Shown in pieces: positions 39,316-49,619 of a DNA stretch of 64,000 nt; the stretch's first letter is position 1, and each line of letters opens with the position of its first letter. The DNA is taken from positions 1-64,000 of the forward strand of contig NZ_BQIP01000028.1 of NCBI RefSeq assembly GCF_021602585.1, given 5' to 3'. Below the pieces are notes generated by a model. It saw only the letters and a program-made list of their open reading frames with translations. It made no database searches and had not been told where the DNA came from. This stretch comes from Pseudomonas faucium. Lineage in GTDB: Bacteria; Pseudomonadota; Gammaproteobacteria; Pseudomonadales; Pseudomonadaceae. The position numbers were made by a program, and so were the translations under genes.

Positions 39316-40095
39316 TCAACCGGCCGGCGTCTCGGTCAATGCCTGCCACATCGAAGGCCCACCCGCCGACTTGGCAATCGCCGCCAAGCGCTCGGCATGC
39401 GCCTCCAACTCCTCGGCATTGGCCATGATCACCCGCCCTGGCGCCCGGCCTGCGATCCGGCGAATTTCACTGCCCCCACTGCCCTGCCCATCGTTGTCGC
39501 CATCCGCCCCATGCCCGGCCAGCGAAAGGCTGGTCTGGCCCCCGGTCATCGCCAGGTAGACGTCCGCCAGCAACTCGGAGTCGAGCAACGCGCCGTGCAG
39601 TTCACGGCCGGAGTTGTCGATGTCGTAGCGTTTGCACAGTGCGTCGAGGCTGTTGCGCTGCCCCGGGTGACGGGCACGCGCCAGCAGCAGGGTGTCGAGG
39701 ATGGTGCAGTGCTGGGCGATGTCGGCGCGCTCGCGCTGGCCCAGCAGGGCGAACTCGTTGTTGATGAAGCCAACGTCGAACGCCGCGTTGTGGATGACCA
39801 GCGTGGCGCCCTGGATGAACTCGAAGAACTCCTGGGCGACCTCGGCGAAGCGTGGCTTGCCCACCAGGAAGGCATCGGTGATGCCGTGGACGTTGATCGC
39901 GCCCTCGTCGCTTTCGCGGTCAGGCTGCAGGTAGACGTGGAAGTGCCGCCCGGTCAGGCGCCGGCCGATGACCTCGACGCAGCCGATCTCGATGATCCGG
40001 TGGCCTTCGCTGACCGGCATGCCCGTGGTTTCGGTATCGAGAATGACGAACCGCTTATCTTGCTGCTGCTCCACGCGGGGCGCTCCAACTTGCAT
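39316..40095 (-). CDS. dnaQ: DNA polymerase III epsilon subunit (3'-5' proofreading exonuclease)
   Basis: A 259-residue DnaQ. Exo I (VILDTETTG, Asp20 and Glu22), Exo II (HNAAFDVGFINNEF) and Exo III-epsilon (HGALLDSELLADVYL) are all present, giving proofreading within the replicase core. ATG 40095 is used; a TTG at 40098 is equally open. The C-terminal 80 residues are the tail that contacts the alpha subunit and include a Gly/Asp-rich linker. rnhA lies immediately upstream on the same strand. Confidence 0.95.
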   Translation of the reverse strand: MQVGAPRVEQQQDKRFVILDTETTGMPVSEGHRIIEIGCVEVIGRRLTGRHFHVYLQPDRESDEGAINVHGITDAFLVGKPRFAEVAQEFFEFIQGATLVIHNAAFDVGFINNEFALLGQRERADIAQHCTILDTLLLARARHPGQRNSLDALCKRYDIDNSGRELHGALLDSELLADVYLAMTGGQTSLSLAGHGADGDNDGQGSGGSEIRRIAGRAPGRVIMANAEELEAHAERLAAIAKSAGGPSMWQALTETPAG

Positions 40096-40125
40096 CAATT
40101 ACAGAGCCGCGGATTGTACCCCAGC

Positions 40126-40572
40126 TCAGCGCTTGGCGCGCACTTCCTCGACGCCGCGGTTGGCCAGCTGGTCGGCACGCTCGTTGCCGGGGTGGCCGAT
40201 ATGGCCGCGCACCCACTTCCAGGTGACCTTATGGCGGTTGACCTGCTCATCGAGCAGCTGCCACAGGTCGGCATTTTTCACCGGCTCCTTGGCGGCCGTC
40301 TTCCAGCCGCGCTTCTTCCAGTTGACCATCCATTCGTTGATGCCCTTCATCACGTACTGCGAGTCGGTGGTCAGCACCACCTCGCATTCGCGCTTGAGCG
40401 CCATCAGCCCCTGGATCGCCGCCATCAGTTCCATGCGGTTGTTGGTGGTTTCGCGCTCGCCGCCCCACAGTTCCTTCTCGACGCCCTTGTAGATCAGCAG
40501 GACGCCCCAGCCGCCCGGGCCAGGGTTGCCCTTGCAGGCACCATCGGTATACAGCTCGACGCTTTCGCTCAT
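40126..40572 (-). CDS. rnhA: Ribonuclease HI
   Basis: A 148-residue RNase HI that cuts RNA in RNA-DNA hybrids. The catalytic residues Asp10, Glu48, Asp70, His124 and Asp134 are all present with the same numbering as E. coli. ATG 40572 is the family start ([20 protein letters not shown]). The open frame upstream is a shadow of the methyltransferase gene. It is probably transcribed with the upstream methyltransferase and the downstream dnaQ. Confidence 0.97.
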   Translation of the reverse strand: MSESVELYTDGACKGNPGPGGWGVLLIYKGVEKELWGGERETTNNRMELMAAIQGLMALKRECEVVLTTDSQYVMKGINEWMVNWKKRGWKTAAKEPVKNADLWQLLDEQVNRHKVTWKWVRGHIGHPGNERADQLANRGVEEVRAKR

Positions 40573-40585
40573 GTACCACTCATGT

Positions 40586-41359
40586 TCAGTGCTTTTCGGT
40601 ATCGGGGTTGACGGCGGTGCGGTTGACCTTGGCCAACGGCAACGGCAGCAGCTTGCCCATCGGTTCGCGGCGCTCCGGGCGCAACGGCCGCAGGCCGACC
40701 ACCATCTTGCGCGCCACCAGCAGGTAGACCCCGCCACCCGAGCTCTGCCAGCCACCCGCCAGCCGTTCCCAGCCCGCCAGGCGTTGTTGCCAGGCCGGCG
40801 AGGCAAGCGGCGGACGATAGCACCCGAAGCGGCGTTTCTCCAGCGCGAAGCCCAGCAGGTTGAGCCAGTCGCCGACCCGCGACGGCGAAATGCAACGCGC
40901 CTTGCGCAGCGCGCCGTGGCTGAACAAATGGCGCATGCCCCAGCTGCTCCAGGGGTTGATGCCAACGATCAGCAAGTGCCCGCCCGGGCGCACGGCACTG
41001 GCGGCTTCGCGCAGCAGGCCATGGGGCGACAGGCAGAAATCCAGGCCATGCTGCAGCACCACCACGTCGGCGGCATGCTCGCTCAGTGGCCAGGCCTGCT
41101 CTTCGCAGACGATTTCCACCCCCGGCAGTGGCGCGCCCAGGCGCACGTTGCGCTGCACCTGAGGGGCGCTGGGCGGCGCGTCGGCGCAGGGGCCGTAATG
41201 CACCAGGTAACCGCCGAAGAAGCGCCCGAGCTCTTCTTCCAGCAGTTTTTCCTCTTCCTTGAGCATCAACTGGCCGAGTGGGCCGTTGAACCATTCACGG
41301 GCCAGGCTGATCAGCTCGACCCAGTCTGGGTCGGCCTGGGCAAAGGCTTGGTCGGTCAT
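40586..41359 (-). CDS. Class I SAM-dependent methyltransferase (BioC/UbiE-like fold)
   Basis: A 257-residue protein of the methyltransferase type encoded between rnhA and gloB in pseudomonads. The SAM-fold segments are partial: the region [44 protein letters not shown] fits motifs III-IV, and the glycine-rich motif I is weak. Start at ATG 41359; an upstream ATG adds nine residues. It is divergent from gloB. The substrate is unknown. Confidence 0.8.
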   Translation of the reverse strand: MTDQAFAQADPDWVELISLAREWFNGPLGQLMLKEEEKLLEEELGRFFGGYLVHYGPCADAPPSAPQVQRNVRLGAPLPGVEIVCEEQAWPLSEHAADVVVLQHGLDFCLSPHGLLREAASAVRPGGHLLIVGINPWSSWGMRHLFSHGALRKARCISPSRVGDWLNLLGFALEKRRFGCYRPPLASPAWQQRLAGWERLAGGWQSSGGGVYLLVARKMVVGLRPLRPERREPMGKLLPLPLAKVNRTAVNPDTEKH

Positions 41360-41444
41360 TGCGCTCTCCCTCGAAGGTTCTCGCACCGCGCCATCGCGGC
41401 TAAGATGCCCTCATGTGCCACGCTAGGCGAATCGGATCCGCACC

Positions 41445-42224
41445 ATGATACAGATCGATGCTCTCCCCGCTTTCTCCGACAACTACATCTGGTTGTTACA
41501 GGATACTGCCAAACGCCGTTGCGCGGTGGTCGATCCCGGCGACGCCGGCCCAGTGGAACGCTGGCTGGCTGCCCACCCCGGCTGGGTGCTGGACGACATC
41601 CTGGTCACCCACCACCACAACGACCACGTCGGCGGTGTCGAACGGCTCAAGCAGCTGACCGGCGCCCGCGTCTGTGGCCCGGCCAACGAGCGCATTCCCT
41701 GCCGCGACCTGGCGCTGGACGACGGCGACCAGGTCAGCGTGCTGGGCGTGACCTTCAAGGTGCTTGCCGTGCCGGGCCACACCCTGGGCCATATCGCCTT
41801 TTTCAGCGACCAGCCAGCCACCCCCGTGCTGTTCAGCGGCGACACCCTGTTCGCGGCCGGCTGCGGGCGGATGTTCGAAGGTACGCCGCAGCAGATGCAG
41901 CCGGCCCTGGCCCGCCTGGCGGCGCTGCCGGAGAACACCGAGGTGTACTGCGCCCACGAATACACCTTGAGCAACCTGCGTTTTGCCAAGGCCGTGGAGC
42001 CCGGCAACCCGCACGTTCAGCAACGGTTCGAAGACGTTACCCGTTTACGTGCGGAAAATCGCATCACATTGCCATCAACGATTGGCCTGGAGCGCCTGAC
42101 CAACCCCTTCCTGCGCACCTCTGAAACATTAGTTAAACAAAAAGCAGACGAATGGAAGGGACATTCAAACGACTCGCAGGTCACTGTTTTTGCTGCCTTG
42201 AGGTCTTGGAAGGACACCTTCTGA
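41445..42224 (+). CDS. gloB: Hydroxyacylglutathione hydrolase (glyoxalase II)
   Basis: A 259-residue metallo-beta-lactamase-fold enzyme that hydrolyses S-lactoylglutathione, the second step of methylglyoxal detoxification. The binuclear metal motif [10 protein letters not shown] (His56, His58, Asp60, His61) is present, with further ligands in [29 protein letters not shown] and the [13 protein letters not shown] glutathione-site segment. It has its own start divergent from the methyltransferase gene and precedes mltD. Confidence 0.96.
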   Translation: MIQIDALPAFSDNYIWLLQDTAKRRCAVVDPGDAGPVERWLAAHPGWVLDDILVTHHHNDHVGGVERLKQLTGARVCGPANERIPCRDLALDDGDQVSVLGVTFKVLAVPGHTLGHIAFFSDQPATPVLFSGDTLFAAGCGRMFEGTPQQMQPALARLAALPENTEVYCAHEYTLSNLRFAKAVEPGNPHVQQRFEDVTRLRAENRITLPSTIGLERLTNPFLRTSETLVKQKADEWKGHSNDSQVTVFAALRSWKDTF

Positions 42225-42324
42225 TAACCTCAAGATATATCGCAACAGGCTGACAACGGTTGACCCGGCCGGGAGCGGTTTCTAGAATCGCCGAAATTTT
42301 TTGCCCGGAAACCTGTCCCCGCCG

Positions 42325-43740
42325 ATGTCTTCCCGTAGCCGCAGAACCGCTCATTCAGTCGCCCTGACGCGCCTGGCCCAAATCAGTGCGCTGGCGCTGG
42401 CCGCCACCCTGGTGGGCTGCCAGAGCACCCGTCAGGTCGACGAAGCCGACAGCGTTCGCGCGCACAACTACCAGGCGCGGATCAAGCACAAGCCGGCGCC
42501 GCTGGCGATCAAGCCTGCCGAGCCGCCGCAGGATGTGTGGGAGCGCATGCGCCAGGGCTTCGTGCTGCAGGACAGCATCGACGTCAACCCGCGCATCGAG
42601 CAGCAGCGCCTGTGGTTCGCCAGCAACCCGACCTTCCTGGAAAGCGCCGGCGAGCGTGGCAGCCTCTACCTGCACTACATCGTCGAGCGCCTCGAAGAGC
42701 GCGACATGCCGCTGGAGCTGGCACTGCTGCCGGCCATCGAAAGCGCCTACAACCCGATGGCCTACTCGCGCGCCCACGCCGCCGGCATGTGGCAGTTCAT
42801 CCCCTCCACGGGGCGCCACTTCAACCTGCGCCAGACCAACTTCTATGACGGGCGCCGCGACATCACCGCGTCGACCAACGCCGCGCTGGACTACCTGACC
42901 CGCCTGCACGACATGTTCAACGGCGACTGGCTGCTGGCCCTGGCCGCCTACAACGCCGGCGAAGGCACCGTCAGCCGCGCCATCGAGCGCAACGAACGGC
43001 TTGGCCTGCCCACCGACTACTGGAACCTGCCCCTGCCGCAGGAAACCCGCGACTACGTGCCCAAGCTGCTGGCCCTGTCGCAGGTGGTCATGACCCCCGA
43101 GGCCTATGGCGTAAACCTCAACCCGATCGCCAACGAGCCCTACTTCGAGGCGGTCGTCATCAACGAACGCCTCGACCTGTCGCGGGTGGCTGCCTTCGCC
43201 AACATCGACGAAGACGAGCTGATCCAGCTCAACCCGGCGTTCAAGAAGCGCATGACCGTGGACGGCCCCAAGCAACTGCTGGTGCCGACCGCCAAGGCGC
43301 AACTGCTGACCGACCTCAAGCCCGAGCAGATCGTCAGCCTGCAGCCGAACAAGGCAGTGTTCGAACGCGCCATCGCCGAAGCCAAGGCGCCGGCCACGGC
43401 GCGCAGCTACCGGGTCAAGCGCGGCGACAACCTGAGCAGCATCGCCCAGGCCAACCGGGTGTCGGTCAAGGACATCCAGCGCTGGAACAAGCTGCCGGGC
43501 AACCGGGTAAAAGCCGGCCAGGTACTGGCCCTGCGTGGCGGCAGCGCGCCAAGCGCTGCGGGCAACCGGGTAGCAGCCGCCGGCAAGCGTTCGACCCAGT
43601 ACAAGGTGCGCAAGGGCGACTCCCTGTATTTGGTTGCCAAACGTTTCAACGTCGAGATGCAGCACCTCAAGCGCTGGAATCCGCGCAGCGGGCATGCACT
43701 CAAGCCAGGGCAGACACTGACCGTCTACCTGTCACATTGA
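42325..43740 (+). CDS. mltD: Membrane-bound lytic transglycosylase D with two LysM domains
   Basis: A 471-residue outer-membrane lipoprotein that cleaves peptidoglycan. The lipobox LVGC gives Cys32. The SLT domain (about residues 100-250) holds the catalytic Glu in LLPAIESAYNP and the motifs AAGMWQFIPSTGRHFNL and ALAAYNAGEG. Two LysM domains lie at the C-terminus (about 358-402 and 424-468). ATG 42325 is preferred over a TTG at 42301. Its location next to gloB is standard for proteobacteria. Confidence 0.96.
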   Translation: MSSRSRRTAHSVALTRLAQISALALAATLVGCQSTRQVDEADSVRAHNYQARIKHKPAPLAIKPAEPPQDVWERMRQGFVLQDSIDVNPRIEQQRLWFASNPTFLESAGERGSLYLHYIVERLEERDMPLELALLPAIESAYNPMAYSRAHAAGMWQFIPSTGRHFNLRQTNFYDGRRDITASTNAALDYLTRLHDMFNGDWLLALAAYNAGEGTVSRAIERNERLGLPTDYWNLPLPQETRDYVPKLLALSQVVMTPEAYGVNLNPIANEPYFEAVVINERLDLSRVAAFANIDEDELIQLNPAFKKRMTVDGPKQLLVPTAKAQLLTDLKPEQIVSLQPNKAVFERAIAEAKAPATARSYRVKRGDNLSSIAQANRVSVKDIQRWNKLPGNRVKAGQVLALRGGSAPSAAGNRVAAAGKRSTQYKVRKGDSLYLVAKRFNVEMQHLKRWNPRSGHALKPGQTLTVYLSH

Positions 43741-43751
43741 TGTGAATTCCG

Positions 43752-43768
43752 GGGCCGCACAGCGGCCC
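43752..43768 (+). terminator. Hairpin after mltD
   Basis: A 7-bp stem GGGCCGC/GCGGCCC with a 3-base loop, followed by TCTTCATT, starts 12 bp after the mltD stop. It is a modest Rho-independent terminator because the T-run is broken. Confidence 0.55.
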
Positions 43769-43860
43769 TCTTCATTCCCCCGGACACACCCTTTTTCCAA
43801 CCCCGCCAAGCTGTTACTGTACCCCGACCAAAGCCCAACGCCCCTGGATCGGATGCCGAC

Positions 43861-45690
43861 TTGATACGTCCCCTCCTGCTGTCACTCAGCCTGGCCTTGA
43901 GCTTTCCCGCAGCCGCGATGGTGAGCGAAAGCCACGGATACGCGCAGTTCGGCACGCTCAAGTACCCAGCCACCTTCACCCACTTCGACTGGGTCAACCC
44001 GCAAGCGCCCAAGGGCGGCACCTTGCGGGCCATGGCATTCGGCACCTTCGACACGCTCAACCCCTACACCTTCAAGGGCACAAGCCCGGTGACCACGCCA
44101 AACTTTTTGCAGTATGGCGTCAGCGAGCTGAACGAAACGCTGATGGTCGGCACCGGCCAGTACGACCCGTCCGGTGACGAAGCCACCTCCAGTTACGGCC
44201 TGATCGCGCGTTCGGTCGAATACAGCGAGGATCGCAGCTGGGTGGTGTTCAACCTGCGCCCGGAAGCGCGCTGGCACGACGGCAAGCCGATCACCTCGGC
44301 GGATGTGGCCTTTACCTACCGCACCCTGCTCAAGGAAGGCCACCCGATCTACCGCACCAACCTGCAGGAAGTGCAGCGCGTGGACATACTCGGCCCGCTG
44401 CGCATCCGCTTCGTCTTCAAGCGCGCCGGCAACCCGCTGCTGATCCTGCGCCTGGGCGAAATGCCGGTGCTGCCCAAGCACTACTGGCAAGGCCGCGACT
44501 TCCAAGCCACCACCTTCGAGCCACCGCTGGGCAGCGGCCCCTACCGCATCACCCAGGTGCAGCCAGGCCGGCGCCTGGTGTTCGAGCGGGTGAAGAACTA
44601 CTGGGGCAAGGACCTGGCAGTCAACCGCGGCAAGTACAACTTCAAGCGCGTCGAATTCGAGTTCTACCGCGATGCCACGGTGGCCTTCGAAGCGTTCAAG
44701 GCCGGCGAGTTCGACATCTATATCGAGCACCAGGCGAAGAACTGGGCCAACGGCTACAACTTCCCCGCCGTGCGCCGGGGCGAGGTGATCAAGGCGCAGA
44801 TCCCGCACCGCATCCCGACCCAGACCCAAGGGCTGTTCATGAACAGCCGCCGCGCCAGCTTCAGCGATGCGCGGGTGCGCCAGGCGCTGGGCCTGATGCT
44901 CGACTTCGAGTGGACCAACCGCGCCCTGTTCAGCAGCGCCTACCGCCGCTCGACCAGCTATTACCCCAACAGCGAGTTCGCCGCTGCCGGCGTGCCCACC
45001 GGCAAGGAATGGCTGCTGCTGGCGCCATTTCGCGACCAGCTGCCAAACAAGCTGTTCACCCAGCCCTATCAGGTCAGCCACACCGACGGGCGCGGCATCA
45101 GCCGCCAGACCCTGCGCCAGGCCCTGACCCTGCTCGGCCAGGCCGGCTGGAAGCTCGACGGCCAGCGCCTGGTGGACAGCAAGGGCCGGCAACTGCGCCT
45201 GGAATTGCTGCTGGTGAACCCCAACCTCGAACGTATCCTGCAGCCCTATGTCGAAAACCTCGCGAGCATCGGCATCGATGCCCAGCTGCGCACCGTGGAC
45301 CGCGCCCAGTACAAGCAACGCCTGGACCAGTTCGACTTCGACATGATCCTGATGACCCTCAACCAGACCTTGAGCCCGGGCCTCGAACAGTGGCTGTACT
45401 TCCACTCGAGCCAAGCCTCGACCAAGGGCAGCAAGAACTATGCTGGGGTCAAGGACCCGGTGGTCGACCACCTGCTCGATACCTTGCTCGCCGCGCGCAC
45501 CCGCGACGACCAGGTCGCCGCCGCCCGCGCCCTGGACCGGGTGCTTTCATGGCAGTACTACATGATCCCCAACTGGTATCTCGACAATCACCGCCTGGCC
45601 TACCGCAACCGGTTCGCCTTCGTCACCACGCCGCCCTACACCCTTGGGCTGAACAGCTGGTGGATAAAGCCTTCGGAGAAAGCCAAATGA
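43861..45690 (+). CDS. nppA1: Peptide ABC transporter substrate-binding protein, first copy (NppA1/YejA type)
   Basis: A 609-residue periplasmic binding protein of the family-5 (SBP_bac_5) type with a signal peptide (about residues 1-20, cleavage near AAA). The N-terminal signature is WVNPQAPKGGTLRAMAFGTFDTLNPYTFKG, and the C-terminal segment RALDRVLSWQYYMIPNWYLDNHRLAYRNRF is typical of YejA. Start is TTG 43861. It is first of five genes arranged as in P. aeruginosa NppA1A2BCD, which imports peptidyl-nucleoside antibiotics and other peptides. It has diverged clearly from the second copy, so the two may bind different peptides. Confidence 0.88.
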   Translation: MIRPLLLSLSLALSFPAAAMVSESHGYAQFGTLKYPATFTHFDWVNPQAPKGGTLRAMAFGTFDTLNPYTFKGTSPVTTPNFLQYGVSELNETLMVGTGQYDPSGDEATSSYGLIARSVEYSEDRSWVVFNLRPEARWHDGKPITSADVAFTYRTLLKEGHPIYRTNLQEVQRVDILGPLRIRFVFKRAGNPLLILRLGEMPVLPKHYWQGRDFQATTFEPPLGSGPYRITQVQPGRRLVFERVKNYWGKDLAVNRGKYNFKRVEFEFYRDATVAFEAFKAGEFDIYIEHQAKNWANGYNFPAVRRGEVIKAQIPHRIPTQTQGLFMNSRRASFSDARVRQALGLMLDFEWTNRALFSSAYRRSTSYYPNSEFAAAGVPTGKEWLLLAPFRDQLPNKLFTQPYQVSHTDGRGISRQTLRQALTLLGQAGWKLDGQRLVDSKGRQLRLELLLVNPNLERILQPYVENLASIGIDAQLRTVDRAQYKQRLDQFDFDMILMTLNQTLSPGLEQWLYFHSSQASTKGSKNYAGVKDPVVDHLLDTLLAARTRDDQVAAARALDRVLSWQYYMIPNWYLDNHRLAYRNRFAFVTTPPYTLGLNSWWIKPSEKAK

Positions 45691-47522
45691 TGCCCATGCC
45701 CCGCCTGCGCCAGCTGGCCGGCAGCCTGTTGCTCGCCTGCCTGAGCCTGCCGGCCCTGGCCGCGCCGCAACATGCGCTGACCCTGTACGACGAGGCGCCG
45801 AAGTACCCGGCCGACTTCAAGCACTTCGCCTTCGTCAACCCCGACGCGCCCAAGGGCGGGACCTTCCGCCAGTCCAGCTTCGGCGGCTTCGACAGCCTCA
45901 ACCCGTTCATCAACAAGGGTGTATCGGCCGAGAACGTCAGCGCCATCTACGACACCCTGATGCGCCAGAGCCTGGACGAACCCTTCACCGAATACGGCCT
46001 GGTCGCCGGCAAGATCGAAAAAGCCCCGGACAACAGCTGGGTGCGCTTCTACCTGCGCCCCGAGGCACGCTTCCACGACGGCCAGCCGATGCGCGCCGAA
46101 GACGTGGTGTTCACCTTCAACGCCCTGATCAAGGACGGCGCCCCGCTGTACCGCCAGTACTACGCCGACGTCGCCGAAGTGGTCGCCGAAGACCCGCTGC
46201 GCGTGCTGTTCAAGTTCAAGCACAAGAACAACCGCGAATTGCCACTGATCCTCGGCCAGCTGCCGGTGCTGCCCAAGCACTGGTACGAGGGCCGCGACTT
46301 CAACCGCGGCAACCTGGAAATCCCGCTGGGCAGCGGCCCCTACAAGATCGCCGAGGTCAAGGCCGGCCGCTCGATCCGCTACGAGCGGGTCAAGGACTAC
46401 TGGGCCAAGGACCTGCCGATCAACCGCGGCTTCTACAACTTCGACGTGATGACCTTCGATTCCTACCGCGACAACACCGTCGCCCTCGAAGCGCTCAAGG
46501 CCGGCCAGTTCGACTATGGCCTGGAGACCAGCGCGAAGAACTGGGCCACCGCCTACAACGTGCCGGCGGTGCGCGATGGCCGGCTGGTCAAGGAAGAGCT
46601 GCCCAACGGCAACCCCACCGGCATGCAGGGCTTCATCTTCAACCTGCGCAAGCCGGTGTTCCAGGACATCCGCGTGCGCCATGCGCTGAGCCTGCTGCTG
46701 GACTTCGAGTGGACCAACAAGCAGCTGTTCAACGGCGCCTACACCCGCACCGGCAGCTACTTCGAGAACTCCGAGATGGCCGCCAGGGGCCTGCCCAGCG
46801 CGGATGAGCTGAAAATCCTCGAACCGCTGCGCGGCAAGGTGCCCGAGCAGGTGTTCGGCGAGGCCTTCCACAACCCGGTCACCGACGGCAGCGGCATGAT
46901 CCGCGAGCAACAGCGCCAGGCCTACAAGCTGCTGCAGGAAGCCGGCTGGAAGATCGTCGACGACAAGATGGTCGACAAGGACGGCAAGCCGGTGTCGATC
47001 GAATTCCTGCTGGCGCAGACCGAATTCGAACGCATCCTGCTGCCGTTCAAGCGCAACCTCGCCGACCTTGGCATCGACCTGAACATCCGCCGCGTCGACG
47101 TCTCGCAGTACATCACCCGCCTGCGCTCGCGCGACTTCGACATGATCGTCGGCGGCTACCCGCAATCCAACTCGCCGGGCAACGAGCAGCGCGAGTTCTG
47201 GAGCAGCGCCGCCGCCGACAACCCCGGCAGCCGCAACTTCATCGGCCTGCGCGACCCGGCCATCGACCAACTGGTCGAACAGCTGATCAACGCCGATTCG
47301 CGGCAGAGCCTGATCGACCACACCCGCGCCCTCGACCGCGTGCTGCTGTGGGGCTACTACGTGATCCCCAACTGGCACATCAAGACCTGGCGCGTGGCCT
47401 ACTGGAACCACATCGGCCACCCCAAGGTGTCGCCCAAGTACGACATCGGCATCGACACCTGGTGGATCAAACCGGGCGTCACCCCGGCAGTGGCCGACGC
47501 ACCTGCGCAAGAGGCCAACTGA
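45687..47522 (+). CDS. nppA2: Peptide ABC transporter substrate-binding protein, second copy (NppA2 type)
   Basis: A 611-residue paralogue of the preceding protein, with a signal peptide (about residues 1-26, ALAAP) and the same landmarks: [55 protein letters not shown] and [21 protein letters not shown]. The ATG overlaps the upstream stop. Both copies feeding one permease is the distinguishing trait of the Npp arrangement. Confidence 0.9.
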   Translation: MMPMPRLRQLAGSLLLACLSLPALAAPQHALTLYDEAPKYPADFKHFAFVNPDAPKGGTFRQSSFGGFDSLNPFINKGVSAENVSAIYDTLMRQSLDEPFTEYGLVAGKIEKAPDNSWVRFYLRPEARFHDGQPMRAEDVVFTFNALIKDGAPLYRQYYADVAEVVAEDPLRVLFKFKHKNNRELPLILGQLPVLPKHWYEGRDFNRGNLEIPLGSGPYKIAEVKAGRSIRYERVKDYWAKDLPINRGFYNFDVMTFDSYRDNTVALEALKAGQFDYGLETSAKNWATAYNVPAVRDGRLVKEELPNGNPTGMQGFIFNLRKPVFQDIRVRHALSLLLDFEWTNKQLFNGAYTRTGSYFENSEMAARGLPSADELKILEPLRGKVPEQVFGEAFHNPVTDGSGMIREQQRQAYKLLQEAGWKIVDDKMVDKDGKPVSIEFLLAQTEFERILLPFKRNLADLGIDLNIRRVDVSQYITRLRSRDFDMIVGGYPQSNSPGNEQREFWSSAAADNPGSRNFIGLRDPAIDQLVEQLINADSRQSLIDHTRALDRVLLWGYYVIPNWHIKTWRVAYWNHIGHPKVSPKYDIGIDTWWIKPGVTPAVADAPAQEAN

Positions 47523-47523
47523 C

Positions 47524-48597
47524 ATGCTGGCCTATATCCTGCGCCGCCTGCTGCTGATCATCCCCACCCTGTTCGGCATCCTGGTCATCAACTTCATCAT
47601 CGTCCAGGCCGCCCCCGGCGGCCCGGTGGAACAGATGATCGCCAAGCTCGAAGGCTTCGAGGGCGCCACCAGCCGCATCGCCGGTGGCGGCGCCGAAGTC
47701 TCGGTGGCCGGCTCCAACTACCGCGGCGCCCAGGGCCTGGACCCGGCATTGATCGCCGAAATCGAGCGCATGTACGGCTTCGACAAGTCGCCGCCCGAGC
47801 GCCTGTGGATCATGGTCAAGAACTACGCCCAGCTGGATTTTGGCGACAGCTTCTTCCGTGACGCCAAGGTCATCGACCTGATCGTCGAGAAGATGCCGGT
47901 GTCGATCTCGCTGGGGCTGTGGAGCACCCTGATCATGTACCTGGTGTCGATCCCGCTGGGCATCGCCAAGGCGGTGCGCCACGGCAGCCACTTCGACGTC
48001 TGGACCAGTTCGGCGATCATCGTCGGCTACGCCATCCCCGCGTTCCTGTTCGCCATCCTGCTGATCGTGCTGTTCGCCGGCGGCAGCTACTTCGACTGGT
48101 TCCCGCTGCGCGGGCTGACCTCCAACAACTTCGACGAGCTGTCCACCACCGGCAAGGTGCTCGACTACTTCTGGCACCTGGTGCTGCCGATCACCGCGCT
48201 GGTGATCGGCAACTTCGCCACCATGACCTTGCTGACCAAGAACAGCTTCCTCGACGAGATCAACAAGCAGTACGTGGTCACCGCCAAGGCCAAGGGCCTG
48301 AGCCGCCCGCGGGTGTTGTACGGGCATGTGTTCCGCAACGCCATGCTGCTGGTGATCGCCGGCTTCCCGTCGGCCTTCATCGGCATCTTCTTCACAGGCT
48401 CGCTGCTGATCGAGGTGATCTTCTCCCTCGATGGCCTGGGCCTGATGAGCTTCGAAGCGGCGATCAACCGCGACTACCCGGTGGTCTTCGGCACCCTGTT
48501 CATCTTCACCCTGCTGGGGCTGGTGGTGAAACTGATCGGCGACCTGACCTACACCCTGGTCGATCCGCGCATCGACTTCGCCAGCCGGGAGCACTGA
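47524..48597 (+). CDS. nppB: Peptide ABC transporter permease (NppB/YejB)
   Basis: A 357-residue DppB-type inner-membrane permease: an N-terminal helix ([22 protein letters not shown]), a long periplasmic loop and five more helices. The EAA loop is recognisable around [25 protein letters not shown]. The insert of about 60 residues after helix 1 is typical of YejB. One base separates it from nppA2. Confidence 0.93.
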   Translation: MLAYILRRLLLIIPTLFGILVINFIIVQAAPGGPVEQMIAKLEGFEGATSRIAGGGAEVSVAGSNYRGAQGLDPALIAEIERMYGFDKSPPERLWIMVKNYAQLDFGDSFFRDAKVIDLIVEKMPVSISLGLWSTLIMYLVSIPLGIAKAVRHGSHFDVWTSSAIIVGYAIPAFLFAILLIVLFAGGSYFDWFPLRGLTSNNFDELSTTGKVLDYFWHLVLPITALVIGNFATMTLLTKNSFLDEINKQYVVTAKAKGLSRPRVLYGHVFRNAMLLVIAGFPSAFIGIFFTGSLLIEVIFSLDGLGLMSFEAAINRDYPVVFGTLFIFTLLGLVVKLIGDLTYTLVDPRIDFASREH

Positions 48598-48598
48598 C

Positions 48599-49618
48599 AT
48601 GGCCTTGTCCCCTCTCAACCGCCGGCGCTTCGAGCGCTTCAAGGCCAACCGCCGTGGCTGGTGGTCGCTGTGGCTGTTCCTGATCCTGTTCGGCCTGAGC
48701 CTGGGCGCCGAGCTGATCGCCAACGACAAGCCGATCGCCGTGCGCTACGACGGCCAGTGGTACTTCCCGGCGTTCAAGCGCTACCCGGAAACCACCTTCG
48801 GCGGCGAATTCCCGCTGGAGGCCAACTACAAGAGCCCGTACATCCGCGAACTTTTGGCCAACAAAGACAGCTTCGTGCTGTGGGCACCGATCCCGTTCAG
48901 CTACCAGAGCATCAACTACGACCTGCGCGTGCCGGCCCCGGCGCCGCCATCGGCGGACAACTGGCTGGGCACCGACGACCAGGGCCGCGACGTGCTGGCG
49001 CGGGTGATCTACGGCTTTCGTATTTCGGTGCTGTTCGCCCTGACCCTGACTATCCTCAGCTCCATCGTCGGCGTCATCGCCGGCGCCTTGCAGGGCTTCT
49101 ACGGCGGCTGGGTGGACCTGGCCGGCCAGCGCTTCCTGGAAATCTGGTCGGGCTTGCCGGTGTTGTACCTCCTGATCATCCTCGCAAGCTTCGTGCAGCC
49201 CAACTTCTGGTGGCTGCTGGGCATCATGCTGCTGTTCTCGTGGATGAGCCTGGTGGACGTGGTGCGCGCCGAGTTCCTGCGCGGGCGCAACCTGGAGTAC
49301 GTGCGCGCGGCCCGGGCCCTGGGCATGCGCAATGGCGCGATCATGTACCGGCACATCCTGCCCAACGCGATGATCTCGACCATGACCTTCATGCCGTTCA
49401 TCCTCACCGGCGCCATCGGCACCCTCACCGCGCTGGATTTCCTGGGCTTCGGCCTGCCGCCGGGCGCCCCTTCGCTGGGTGAACTGGTGGCCCAGGGCAA
49501 GTCCAACCTGCAGGCGCCGTGGCTTGGCATCAGTGCCTTTGCCGTGCTGGCGATCATGTTGAGCTTGCTGGTGTTCATCGGCGAATCCGCCCGCGATGCC
49601 TTCGACCCGAGGAAGTGA
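48599..49618 (+). CDS. nppC: Peptide ABC transporter permease (NppC/YejE)
   Basis: A 339-residue DppC-type permease. The first helix (WWSLWLFLILFGLSLGAELIA) is followed by a large periplasmic domain and the core helices. The EAA motif is VRAARALGMRNGAIMYRHILPNAM. The GTDDQGRDVLARVIYGFRISVLFAL segment is a family hallmark. Starts one base after nppB. Confidence 0.93.
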   Translation: MALSPLNRRRFERFKANRRGWWSLWLFLILFGLSLGAELIANDKPIAVRYDGQWYFPAFKRYPETTFGGEFPLEANYKSPYIRELLANKDSFVLWAPIPFSYQSINYDLRVPAPAPPSADNWLGTDDQGRDVLARVIYGFRISVLFALTLTILSSIVGVIAGALQGFYGGWVDLAGQRFLEIWSGLPVLYLLIILASFVQPNFWWLLGIMLLFSWMSLVDVVRAEFLRGRNLEYVRAARALGMRNGAIMYRHILPNAMISTMTFMPFILTGAIGTLTALDFLGFGLPPGAPSLGELVAQGKSNLQAPWLGISAFAVLAIMLSLLVFIGESARDAFDPRK

Positions 49619-49619
49619 A